A stretch of 64,000 nucleotides of DNA. It comes from Mameliella sp. MMSF_3455 (GTDB taxonomy: Bacteria > Pseudomonadota > Alphaproteobacteria > Rhodobacterales > Rhodobacteraceae). The stretch lies in contig NZ_JASHJL010000026.1 in assembly GCF_030733205.1 (NCBI RefSeq), positions 1 to 64,000 on the forward strand. The letters are read 5' to 3'. A program made the position numbers and the translations under genes. Positions 26,576-34,658 of this stretch are shown here, one piece after another. The first letter of the stretch is position 1; the number at the start of each line of letters is the position of its first letter. The notes under the pieces were generated by a model that was not told the DNA's origin, ran no database searches, and was given only the letters and a program-made list of their open reading frames with translations.

Positions 26576-26662
26576 GCGTTGGGGGCTACCGTTCTCTCGA
26601 GTTCCGCCTCGGTCCCCCGATTTGCGAACCTATTGGCGGAACGCTGCACGAGGGGACTACCC
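26576..26662 (+). promoter_or_regulatory. Probable riboswitch expression platform
   Basis: Two pairings compete near the start codon. GTTCCGCC (26601-26608) can pair with GGCGGAAC (26635-26642). GTCCCC (26612-26617) can pair with GGGGAC (26652-26657), which is the ribosome-binding region of ATG 26663. GGGGG (26581-26585) can instead capture the same C-run. This fits translational control, but the folding was done by eye. Confidence 0.4.
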
Positions 26663-27718
26663 ATGTTTGCAAGACGCCATTTCATGGCCGCCACCGCGGC
26701 GCTGGCCATGCTGACCGGCGCACCCGCGCTGGCGCAGGAGAAGACCGATTTCCGTGTGGCCTGGTCGATCTACGTCGGCTGGATGCCCTGGGGCTACCTA
26801 GACGACTCCGGGATCATGGACAAATGGGCCGAGAAATACGGCATCACCGTCGAGATCGTGCAGATCAACGACTATGTGGAATCCATCAACCAGTACACCG
26901 CCGGTGCCTTTGACGGTGTTTCGGCGACCAACATGGACACGCTGTCGATCCCGGCCGGCGGCGGGGTGGATACCACCGCGCTGATCGTCGGCGATTTCTC
27001 GAACGGCAACGATGCGGTGATCGTCAAGGAAGGCGGCCTGGCCGAGCTTGCGGGAAAGCCGGTCAACCTGGTGGAATTGTCGGTCTCGCATTACCTGCTG
27101 GCCCGCGCACTGGACAGCGTCGACCTGGCAGAGCGTGATCTGGACGGGGTGATCAACACCTCGGACGCGGACATGATCGCCGCCTTTACCACGGCGGACG
27201 TGCAGGCGGTGGTCACATGGAACCCGCTGGTCTCGACCATCCTTGAGGAGCCGAACGCGACCAAGGTCTTTGATAGTTCCGACATCCCCGGCGAGATCAT
27301 CGACCTGATGGTGGTCAACACCGACACACTGGCGGCCAACCCCGATTTCGGCAAGGCGCTGGTTGGCGCCTGGTACGAGGTGATGGGGCTGATGGCATCG
27401 GGTGACGAAGAGGTGCTGACCGCGATGGCAGAGGCTTCGGGCACCGATTTTGCGGGCTACAAGGCGCAACTGGATTCGACCGAGATGTTCTATGACCCGG
27501 CCGCCGCCGTGGCCTTTGCCAAGGGCGCAGAACTGCCGACCACCATGGTCAACGTGGCCGAGTTCCTCTTTGACAAGGGGATTCTTGGCGAAGGCGCGCC
27601 CAGCCCGGATTTCGTCGGTGTGGAATATCCCGATGGCACGACCACCGGTGACCCGAACAACGTCAAGTTCCGGTTCGACACCACCTACATGCAGATGGCG
27701 GCGGACGGGGCCCTGTAA
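26663..27718 (+). CDS. NrtA/TauA-type ABC solute-binding protein, probably for guanidine
   Basis: A 351-aa periplasmic protein; ATG 26663 follows GAGGGGAC and starts a clean signal peptide (MFARRHFMAATAALAML, cleavage after ALAQ). The mature part shows the NMT1/SsuA-like fold, with an aromatic-rich opening AWSIYVGWMPWGYL that could cage a flat cation, then VSATNMDTLSIP and VNLVELSVSHYLLARAL. Being directly behind a guanidine-I riboswitch and ahead of a ureohydrolase makes guanidine (or a close relative) the likely ligand. The ligand assignment is inference. Confidence 0.8.
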   Translation: MFARRHFMAATAALAMLTGAPALAQEKTDFRVAWSIYVGWMPWGYLDDSGIMDKWAEKYGITVEIVQINDYVESINQYTAGAFDGVSATNMDTLSIPAGGGVDTTALIVGDFSNGNDAVIVKEGGLAELAGKPVNLVELSVSHYLLARALDSVDLAERDLDGVINTSDADMIAAFTTADVQAVVTWNPLVSTILEEPNATKVFDSSDIPGEIIDLMVVNTDTLAANPDFGKALVGAWYEVMGLMASGDEEVLTAMAEASGTDFAGYKAQLDSTEMFYDPAAAVAFAKGAELPTTMVNVAEFLFDKGILGEGAPSPDFVGVEYPDGTTTGDPNNVKFRFDTTYMQMAADGAL

Positions 27719-27725
27719 GCCAACC

Positions 27726-27752
27726 GCGGCCCGGCCGATCGCGCCGGGCCGC
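27726..27752 (+). terminator. Intra-operon hairpin after the binding-protein gene
   Basis: GCGGCCCGGC (27726-27735) pairs exactly with GCCGGGCCGC (27743-27752) around a 7-nt loop, 8 nt after the stop. No T-tract. It is placed like the hairpins after the other importer binding-protein genes, so differential expression is likely. Confidence 0.5.
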
Positions 27753-27814
27753 GCACCCCTGACCACCTTGTCCCGGGCCCCCGTCCCGGGGCCGCTGCCG
27801 CCTAGAGGAGTCCC

Positions 27815-28627
27815 ATGCGCTGGATCAATCGAAGACCGGGCCCGGTTCTGGCCACGGTGCTGGCCGCCTTGCCGTTTCTCGCCGTGCTGGGCATCTACAT
27901 GATCGGATCGGAAATGCGGCTCGCGGTGAACCCGTCGGACAAGCTCTTGCCCGCGCCCACCACGATCCTGTCGACGGCCGAACGGCTGCTGACCGAACCG
28001 GACCGCCGGTCCGGTGAGATCCTGTTCTGGCTGGACACCTGGGCCAGCCTCCGGCGGCTGTTCATCGGCGTGATCATCGCGTCCTCTTTGGCGCTGATCA
28101 TGGGCATCCTGATCGGGATGCTGCCCTACATGCGGGCGCCTTTCGCGCCCTTCGTGGCGGTGTTCTCGATGGTGCCGCCGCTGGCGGTCCTGCCGATCCT
28201 TTTCATCATGCTGGGGCTGGGCGAGGTGTCCAAGGTCGCTCTGATCGTCATCGGCATCGCGCCTTTCCTGATCCGAGACATGAGCCAGCGGGTGATCGAC
28301 CTGCCACGCGAACAGTTCATCAAGGCGCAGACGTTGGGGGCGTCCTCGATGGCGATCGGGTTGCACGTGATCCTGCCGCAGGTCCTGCCGCGCCTGATCG
28401 GAGCGGTGCGCCTGTCGCTTGGTCCGGCCTGGCTGTTCCTGATCGCCGCCGAGGCCATCGCCGCCGACCAGGGATTGGGCTACCGCATCTTCCTTGTCCG
28501 GCGCTACCTCGCGATGGACGTGATCCTGACCTACGTCGTCTGGATCACGCTTCTGGCCTACCTGCTGGATTTCGCGCTGCGCCAGCTCTCGAAACGGGCC
28601 TTCCCCTGGGATGGAGAGTCGCTATGA
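27815..28627 (+). CDS. ABC importer permease (SsuC/NrtB-type), probably guanidine
   Basis: A 270-aa inner-membrane permease with about six helices. The coupling loop is KAQTLGASSMAIGLHVILPQVLPRLIGAVRLSLGPAW in outline, typical of the nitrate/sulfonate/taurine branch; AAEAIAADQGLGYRIFLVRRYL is the usual C-terminal region. GAGGAG precedes ATG 27815. Overlaps the ATPase gene by ATGA. Confidence 0.85.
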   Translation: MRWINRRPGPVLATVLAALPFLAVLGIYMIGSEMRLAVNPSDKLLPAPTTILSTAERLLTEPDRRSGEILFWLDTWASLRRLFIGVIIASSLALIMGILIGMLPYMRAPFAPFVAVFSMVPPLAVLPILFIMLGLGEVSKVALIVIGIAPFLIRDMSQRVIDLPREQFIKAQTLGASSMAIGLHVILPQVLPRLIGAVRLSLGPAWLFLIAAEAIAADQGLGYRIFLVRRYLAMDVILTYVVWITLLAYLLDFALRQLSKRAFPWDGESL

Positions 28628-29394
28628 GCTATGTCGAAGTCAAAGGCGTGGCCAAGGCCTATGGCAAGCGCACCATCATCGAGAACATCAACGTCTCGGT
28701 CGCCAAGGGACAGTTCATTTCCATCGTCGGTGCCTCTGGCTGTGGCAAGTCCACTTTCCTCCGGCTGCTCTTGGCGCAGGAAATGCCGACGCATGGCGAG
28801 ATCCACATCGACGGCGCGCCGATGGCGCAGGAGCCGGGGCGCGATCACGGCATCGTCTTTCAGCGCTATTCGGTCTTTCCGCACATGACGGTGATCGACA
28901 ACCTCGTGGCCGCCATCGCCTTCGACTCGAATTTCTGGGGCCGGCTGTCGCGTGCACGCAGGAACGAGGAACGCGCCAGGGCGCGCAAGACGCTGGATCG
29001 GATCGGGCTTGGCCATGTGGCGGGGCAGTACCCGGCAGACCTGTCGGGCGGGATGTTGCAGCGGCTGGCCATCGCCCAGGCGCTTGCCAGCGACCCCAAG
29101 ATCCTGCTGCTGGACGAACCCTTTGGCGCGCTGGACCCTGGGACCAAGATCGTCATGCACGATTTCCTGCAGGAACTGCGGGATGAGACCGGCATGACCG
29201 TCTTCATGATCACCCACGACCTCGAAGAGGCTTTCAAGTTGGGAGATCGCGTCTGGGCCTTCGACAAACCCGTGTGGGACGAGGAGGACCCGGAGAAGAA
29301 CGCCGCCACGATCACCTATGATTTCGACGCCCGCGACGACGGTATCCCATTCCAGACGCTGAAGGAGCGTACCAATGTGTTGCAGGCACGCTAG
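28624..29394 (+). CDS. ABC importer ATPase (SsuB/TauB-type), probably guanidine
   Basis: A 256-aa ATPase with Walker A GASGCGKSTF, signature LSGGMLQRL, Walker B ILLLDEPFGALDP and switch His ITHDLEEAF. No TOBE domain, as expected for this branch. Completes the binding protein/permease/ATPase set. A decayed segment of about 690 nt now separates it from the ureohydrolase gene. Confidence 0.9.
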   Translation: MSYVEVKGVAKAYGKRTIIENINVSVAKGQFISIVGASGCGKSTFLRLLLAQEMPTHGEIHIDGAPMAQEPGRDHGIVFQRYSVFPHMTVIDNLVAAIAFDSNFWGRLSRARRNEERARARKTLDRIGLGHVAGQYPADLSGGMLQRLAIAQALASDPKILLLDEPFGALDPGTKIVMHDFLQELRDETGMTVFMITHDLEEAFKLGDRVWAFDKPVWDEEDPEKNAATITYDFDARDDGIPFQTLKERTNVLQAR

Positions 29395-29586
29395 GGACGG
29401 GGCGGAGCGGGTACCCCCCACTGGGCCGGAGGTGCGAAGGCGCCCATGATGGCCGCAAGGGATATTCGCCATGTAATGGACAGCCACACAGGGACCAACG
29501 CGTTGCCGCCCTCCGCGGTGGACAACGGTTCGATGTGGGCAGCGGCACGGGGGCTGTGCCTTCTTGCCCGGGCAGGACATGGACAA

Positions 29587-29800
29587 ATGGATAGTTGGAA
29601 ATACCCGCGAACGCGGCATCTTGAAGGCGCGCGCCTTCAGGTATGCGATCTGGCGGGTGACAAACCCGGGAAGGATCGGGCGGGCGAGACGCTTGTAGGC
29701 GAGGCAAAGCTGGACGGTGTGCGTTACGTCCTCTCGTTCGACCATGGCGGCAACTTGCTGCTGCAAAGCCGAGGGCATTGTCTGACCGGCGGGGCGCGAC
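29587..29800 (+). pseudogene. N-terminal fragment of an RNA-ligase-family protein
   Basis: From ATG 29587 the frame reads KYPRTRHLEGARLQ, then GEAKLDGVRYVLSFD and NLLLQSRGHCLTGG. This is the start of a known family of small RNA ligases: the KYPRT-HLEGSRLQ opening, the nucleotidyl-lysine motif KxDG, and LLLQSRGHYLTGG. It stops matching at about 29793, where it joins another gene fragment in a different frame. Only about 70 of the usual several hundred residues remain, so it cannot be active. Confidence 0.6.
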
Positions 29801-30061
29801 TTCTTCTGGAACGCCACCAACATCAGCGGGCAGGTGCGGGCCAAGACCCTGTCATTGGCGCGGGCCTCCAGCGCGAGGGGCGAGATCGTCTACCTAGAGG
29901 TGCCGCCCACCCGCCTGTCTCGCCAGAACCGCGACCGCGAGGACGAGGTGCCCCTGTCGGTCCTGGACGGGTAGATCCGAAAACTGGAACCGCCCGACCC
30001 CTGCGAAGCCCAGCGCATTCACTACATCCTGCCGGAGACCGCTTGGGCGGCCCCGGCCTGA
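29795..30061 (+). pseudogene. C-terminal fragment of a P-loop kinase/AAA partner of the RNA ligase
   Basis: In the frame of 29795 the sequence reads RDFFWNATNIS, VRAKTLSLARA, EIVYLEVPPTRL, RQNRDREDEVP, then TAG at 29972. It continues in frame as IRKLEPPDPCEAQRIHYIL to TGA 30059-30061. This resembles the last third of an AAA/polynucleotide-kinase-like protein usually encoded next to the KYPRT RNA ligase. The P-loop half is missing, so the two genes appear fused by one large deletion, followed by a nonsense mutation. The 192 nt before 29587 hold nothing I recognise. Confidence 0.55.
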
Positions 30062-30083
30062 TACCTCGGAAAGGAGATCGAGC

Positions 30084-31328
30084 ATGATGTTTTCCACCCG
30101 TGACCGGAGCCGGTCGCACCATCCCAGCGACATGCGCGGGGATGAGCGACGCGCCCACCATCCGGATCTGACCAAACTGCAGGGCTGGAAGTCGATGAAG
30201 GCCGAGGCCGACATTCCCGAAAACCGCTGGGACGAGGAGCGCCGCTGGGCGCTGCGCATGGGGCTTACCGGGGCGGATACGATCGAGGACAAGTCGATCC
30301 CGACCTTCGCGCGCGGGGAACTGCCGCACTACGCGGGCATCAATACCTTCCTCAAGGCGCCCTACGCCGAGGACGTGACCGAGGTGCAGCACTACGACGC
30401 CACCGTGCTGGGAATCCCCTTTGACGGTGGCACAACCTATCGCCCCGGTACACGGTTCGGGCCGCAGGGTGTGCGCAAGATCTCTGCGCTCTACACGCCT
30501 TACAACTACGAAATGGGGGTGGATCTGCGCGAACAGATGACACTCTGCGATGCGGGAGACGTGTTCACGATTCCGGCGAACCTGGAGAAATCGTTCGACC
30601 AGATCAGTCGTGCGGTGAGCCATGTGTTCTCGTCCGGGAGTTTCCCGGTGATGATCGGCGGTGACCATTCCATCGGCTTTCCCTGCGTGCGCGGGATCGC
30701 GGAATGCACCTCGAAGAAGATCGGCATCGTGCATTTCGACCGCCATGCCGACATCCAGGAAAAGGACCTGGACGAACGGATGCACACGACGCCCTGGTTC
30801 CATTCGACGCTGCTGCCGAACGTGCCGGCCAAGAACCTTGTGCAGGTGGGCATCGGCGGCTGGCAGGTTCCGCGCGAGGCGGTGAAGGTCGCGCGCGAGC
30901 GCGAGACGAACATCATCACCATGTCCGACATGGAAAAGATGGGGGTCGACAAGACCGCCGAGATGGCGCTGGAAATGGCCTGGGACGGGGTCGACATGGT
31001 CTACATGTCCTTCGACATCGACAGCATCGACTGCGGGTTCGTCCCCGGCACGGGATGGCCCGAGCCGGGCGGGTTCCTACCGCGCGAGGCGCTGGCGCTG
31101 GCCTCCAAGGTCGCGGCCGAAGGACTTTGCGGGATGGAACTGGTCGAGGTTTCGCCGCCCTACGACACCTCGGACATCACGGCGTTGATGGGGACGCGGG
31201 TGATCGTGGACGTTCTGGGCAGCATGGTCGCAGCGGGCAAGATGGGGGCCCACAAGCAGCACATCGACAAGCCGGTGACGATCCCGCATGGCGAATACGA
31301 GGGCAACCGCTGGAGCAACAAGCCCTGA
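30084..31328 (+). CDS. gdmH: Ureohydrolase, probably Ni-dependent guanidine hydrolase
   Basis: A 414-aa member of the arginase/agmatinase family. The binuclear metal ligands are His195 (GGDHS), Asp219, His221, Asp223 (HFDRHADIQ) and Asp311, Asp313 (SFDIDS). Agmatinases normally read GTGTPEPGG; here residues 322-330 are GTGWPEPGG, putting Trp325 where a longer substrate tail would go. That residue, a 100-residue N-terminal extension and the DERMHTTPWFHST segment fit the cyanobacterial guanidine hydrolase branch. The reaction would be guanidine to urea and ammonia. AAGGAG at 30071-30076 sets the start. The riboswitch and importer upstream support the call; agmatinase or guanidinobutyrase is the alternative. 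Confidence 0.78.
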   Translation: MMFSTRDRSRSHHPSDMRGDERRAHHPDLTKLQGWKSMKAEADIPENRWDEERRWALRMGLTGADTIEDKSIPTFARGELPHYAGINTFLKAPYAEDVTEVQHYDATVLGIPFDGGTTYRPGTRFGPQGVRKISALYTPYNYEMGVDLREQMTLCDAGDVFTIPANLEKSFDQISRAVSHVFSSGSFPVMIGGDHSIGFPCVRGIAECTSKKIGIVHFDRHADIQEKDLDERMHTTPWFHSTLLPNVPAKNLVQVGIGGWQVPREAVKVARERETNIITMSDMEKMGVDKTAEMALEMAWDGVDMVYMSFDIDSIDCGFVPGTGWPEPGGFLPREALALASKVAAEGLCGMELVEVSPPYDTSDITALMGTRVIVDVLGSMVAAGKMGAHKQHIDKPVTIPHGEYEGNRWSNKP

Positions 31329-31346
31329 TCGGGGCGGGAGGAACCC

Positions 31347-31796
31347 ATGCCGCATGATATCGTGAACGGCCATATCGGCCACCATCATCACCCGCACGAT
31401 CACAACCACCCGCACGACCACGACCACCTGCACAGCCACTTACCGCCCGAGGACGAGGCGGCGGAGTTGCAGGTTCTGGCGACGCAATTCATCGACGGTT
31501 TCGTGCAGGCCGCCGACAAGACCGCCTATCTGCGGCTGGCCGGCGTGCCCTTCGAGCGGCCCGGCGCCGGGGGCGGCACCGCACTGAAGCTTGTGGACGT
31601 GGAGCTGAAGACCGAATGGCAGGTCGGCACGGCCTCACCGTCCTTCGGGTCGCGCGAATTGAGTTACCTGCCGTTCCCGGGCGAAATGGTGCGCGAGCGG
31701 ACCAACATGGCGCTCGTTTATGTGTCGATGACCGAAAAGTCCCTTTGGGACATTCGCCAGTTCCTGCGAGAACGCCTGGCCGGGCAAGGGGACTGA
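31347..31796 (+). CDS. Small protein with His-rich N-terminus, candidate nickel metallochaperone for the guanidine hydrolase
   Basis: A 149-aa protein, 18 nt after the ureohydrolase. Residues 1-31 contain 14 His interspersed with Asp, like the metal-storing tails of HypB, UreE or SlyD. Residues about 37-149 form a compact alpha/beta domain (ELQVLATQFIDGFVQAADK, LKLVDVELKTEWQVG, RTNMALVYVSMTEKSLWDIRQFLRERL) that I do not recognise. It has no CxxC zinc pair of HypA and no GTPase motif of HypB. Guanidine hydrolases need nickel and accessory proteins, so a nickel-delivery or nickel-buffer role is plausible but unproven. Confidence 0.7.
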   Translation: MPHDIVNGHIGHHHHPHDHNHPHDHDHLHSHLPPEDEAAELQVLATQFIDGFVQAADKTAYLRLAGVPFERPGAGGGTALKLVDVELKTEWQVGTASPSFGSRELSYLPFPGEMVRERTNMALVYVSMTEKSLWDIRQFLRERLAGQGD

Positions 31797-31805
31797 CCTG
31801 GCCAG

Positions 31806-31846
31806 GGTGCCGGCCCGGTTTGTCCCGGGCTGACCGGGCCGGTACC
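31806..31846 (+). terminator. Long hairpin ending the guanidine operon
   Basis: GGTGCCGGCCCGGT (31806-31819) pairs with ACCGGGCCGGTACC (31833-31846), 14 bp with one G-T, loop of 13 nt, 10 nt after the last gene. No T-run follows, so it may be a Rho-assisted end or a two-way terminator. Confidence 0.6.
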
Positions 31847-31886
31847 ATATCACTGTTGAGCGTATCGGCGGCCAGCATGTCTGCGG

Positions 31887-33015
31887 TCACAGAAGCAGCG
31901 TGTCGGGTCCAAGGTCCTCAACCGAGGTGTCTTGCAAGACCACGGTGACGCCCGCGTTCTGGAGCACCAAATGGTCACCTTTCTGTCGGATGTCGTCCAG
32001 CGCGTCCTCCGTGTCGGTATTGCCGAAGCCGCGCAGGTCCAGCGTGTCCCAGCCTTCGAAATCGGTGATCACATGGGGACCGACCGAGGCAGGCGCAAAG
32101 ACGAAGGTATCGGACAGATCGCCCCCGGACAGGGTGGAGTCCCCGGCACCCAGACCGCCTTGCCGCCTGTATCGGAAGCTCGGTTCAGGACATTCTGGTA
32201 AAGCATCTCGACAAAGGCCTCGTCGGTGAGATTGCCGTAGGTGGCCTGAAACTCGGGGCTGCGGACAAAGCCCGCGACGGCATCGAAATAGGTGGCCGCA
32301 TCGGCCAGTTGCTGTGTCCAGTAGCCATGGCCGTTGGCATCCGTAGCGCGCGCCAGTGTCGCCTGGTACAGGCGAAAGGCCATGCCGGCATAGGTGGTTG
32401 AGGTGCCGGTCACCTGGTCGCCATACAGCACGTCGTCTCCGGCCTGTCCCAGCAGCGTATCGGCCCCGGATTTGCCCATGAGCGTATCCGCGCCAACGCC
32501 ACCCTCCAGCAGATCGCGGCTGCGCGCGCCGTCGAGGCAATTGGCGGCGCCACTGCCAACGATGTGGTTGTCGTGGCCATCGCCGATGCCGTCAATGGCG
32601 CCGGAACCGGTCAGGACCAGGTCCTCGACATCGGGCGCGTCGGCCCACAGGCGGAAGGAGACGGGGGCATTGATCAGATCGTGGCCCTCAGCAGCTAGTT
32701 CGATCACCACGTCGTCCGGGCTGTCGATGTGATAGACGTCATCGCCGGTGCCGCCGACAAGCGTATCATCGCCTTTGGTGTCCTGCAGCGTGTCGTCACC
32801 CGCCATACCGAAAATCCGGTCATTGCCCCGGGCGCCGTTCAGCGCACATCGCCGGAGTTGCCGTCCCGCGCGCTGGCCAGCGGTGCGCTCGAAGAATACG
32901 CCCGAACCAGGACGTAGGTCCCGGCCCCGTATGTTTCGTTCAGCGCGTCGATGATCCCGTCCGCGATGCGGCCTGCATTGCTTTGGCCCGCCAATACGAC
33001 AATCGGTGTTCCCAC
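31887..33015 (-). pseudogene. Decayed SASA-esterase / RTX / DUF4214 secreted protein
   Basis: From GTG 33015 (GGAGG upstream) the first frame gives VGTPIVVLAGQSNAGRIADG, the opening block of SASA/SGNH carbohydrate esterases, and stops after about 58 codons. A second frame then carries RTX nonapeptides (GMAGDDTL, GGTGDDVY, GKSGADTLLGQAGDDVLYGD) and a DUF4214-like domain (AFRLYQATLARATDANGHGYWTQQ, EAFVEMLYQNVLNR). Near 32150-32170 the frame changes again to the C-terminal RTX end (GGDLSDTFVFAP, DTLDLRGFG, ending LGPDTLLL; TGA 31887). At least two frameshifts and an internal loss make it non-functional. Confidence 0.7.
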
Positions 33016-33091
33016 ACGTCACCTCCGGTCGCCCCACACGCGAAACTGGCAATTGGCAATTAACGCAGCCTTTGAAACTTGGCTCTTAATC

Positions 33092-33892
33092 TCAGGGATT
33101 TGAGGCGGTTTCGACGGATGTTCCGAGGCGCTGGCGCAGTTCTTTCCAGAGCATGGCGCCAAGCGTCGCGTTGCCGTGGAGGATGTCGTCGCGTTCTTGC
33201 CGCCCGCCTTCGGCAAGTCGGGGGCCTGCCCGCATCAGGTCGCACCGTGTCGGGCAGCCGTGGCTGAGCGTGTCAATGGGTTGTAGAAGACAGGTGGTGC
33301 CATCTATCTTACTGACAACGCGTTTGTATGCGGCGTGCAGATCCTCGGAGAGGGCAGTGCCGTCGCTGCTCCTGACGAAGCGGCGAAAAACCGGGTACTT
33401 GCCGTCGATTTGCAACAAGGCGTCTGAGGGCAATGGTTGTGGCACGACCACCGTTGTGGAGGGCGTGGGGCGCCGGGGCCGTCGGCCATCGCCCGGGCCA
33501 AGGCCCGCGCGCCCGAAGGCCAGCCGGACACCGCATGACCCTGCTGCAACCGCACGGCGGCAAATGCCTCTTCGTGCAGTCCTGCGTCCTCGAGCAGCTG
33601 GCGCGGTTGCCGGGCGTGTAGATTTTGCCGTAGCGGGCTGAGGCCAAGCCATAACCGTGTCGTCGGGCGACCTCTGGCGGCATAAGGGCCGGGGCAGGTT
33701 CCGCCTCGACCAGTTTCAGCGTCGAGGCGCGGATATAGGTGGCGATGCCCTGTGCGAAACAACTGCCTGCCGTGGCGATGCGCATCCCGGGCCGCAGCGC
33801 AAACTTGGGCGCGTATAGCGCGGCCAGGTGAAGACCCCCGCGGCACGGCTGGGTTTCCAGAACGCCTGAGGGGGCAGGGCGGAACTAGGCAT
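33092..33892 (-). pseudogene. Decayed GSCFA-domain protein
   Basis: From ATG 33892 one frame gives LPPQAFWKPS and then changes near 33830 to ALYAPKFALRPGMRIATAGSCFAQGI in pieces, which contains the family hallmark GSCFA, followed by AEPAPALMPPEVARRHGYGLASARYGKIYT. Another shift near 33625 continues RQLLEDAGLHEEAFAAVRLQ in outline. A third, near 33430, leads to PSDALLQIDGKYPVFRRFVRSSDG and KELRQRLGTSVETASNP, ending at 33092. At least three frameshifts are needed, so it is dead. GSCFA proteins are of uncertain function, possibly SGNH-like surface-glycan enzymes. The last section may come from a different gene. Confidence 0.6.
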
Positions 33893-34658
33893 CATCGCAG
33901 GTTGGGCCGCTTACGGTGCCAAACCAAGGCAATTTCGAAGAAATGCTGTGGCGCAGCGCGTTTGGCGGCGCCCTGCGAGCAAATTTGCGATTTGTTTCGA
34001 ATGATTCGGGTTTCCATCACCATTGCCTGTCGAGGCCATTGCTCAATCCCGTAGCGGTTGCAGGATTGATGCACGGTCCGCGACAGTCCAGTCGGAACTG
34101 TGGCGAAAACCGGGGGCGCGGCCGACCGGAATGGGAGCTTCCTTAACAGTTCTCCAATTGATGACAGTGGCTGCTCAAAAATTGACCGTCTGCACCATAT
34201 GTAGTAATTACTATTGCGGCTGGCACCTTCAATAGGGTGCCATTGTTTCATTTTTCGCCAAAGTTTTCGTCTCAATCCGTGGCGAATTCACTTAAAATCC
34301 CCAGCAAATTGTCCATTTCGCGGCAGGACTGGGCCCTCATATGCCATTTTCTGCTTCTCGGAACTGGGTGGGCAACGTATTAGTTTCGCAAGCCCAACTG
34401 GGGGAGGGTGAAGTCTGCTGGCCACGGGGGCGGCCGCTGAAACGCTTGCATCCAGGATGCGAGGTGAAGCGAGGATGGAGAACCATCCGTGCCGTAAAGG
34501 TGCCTTTGTCTGCGTCACGACGCGGGCCAAGGGCGCGACCACTTCGCATAGACACTGGATTGGCGAGCACTCGGATTTGAGGGCAGTGCCGGGGGGCATC
34601 GCCTTTTCAACGACGCGGGACGATGTCCTCCGTCTGTTACGGAAGAAGGTCGGAAGAC
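33893..34658. other. Low-GC spacer without recognisable gene
   Basis: 766 nt, visibly richer in A/T than the rest of the window, with no protein-like frame that I can support. Close to its end are two exact dyads, GCATCC-A-GGATGC (34448-34460) and GGATGG-AGAA-CCATCC (34473-34488), about 170-210 nt before the RTX-Hint gene. They may belong to its promoter region. Transfer or decay is a reasonable reading of the composition. Confidence 0.5.

Noticed and set aside
26798-28366. 522-codon minus-strand frame across the guanidine importer
   Set aside because: Rich in His/Arg/Gln and crossing two clear genes; a shadow.
29446-30087. Single 213-codon gene between the importer ATPase and the ureohydrolase
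   Set aside because: Only residues 48-118 of this frame resemble a protein (RNA ligase start); the rest is out of frame with the kinase fragment, so two fused gene remnants explain it better.
33893-34658. Insertion-sequence remnant in the low-GC spacer
   Set aside because: No terminal inverted repeats or transposase motif could be recognised.
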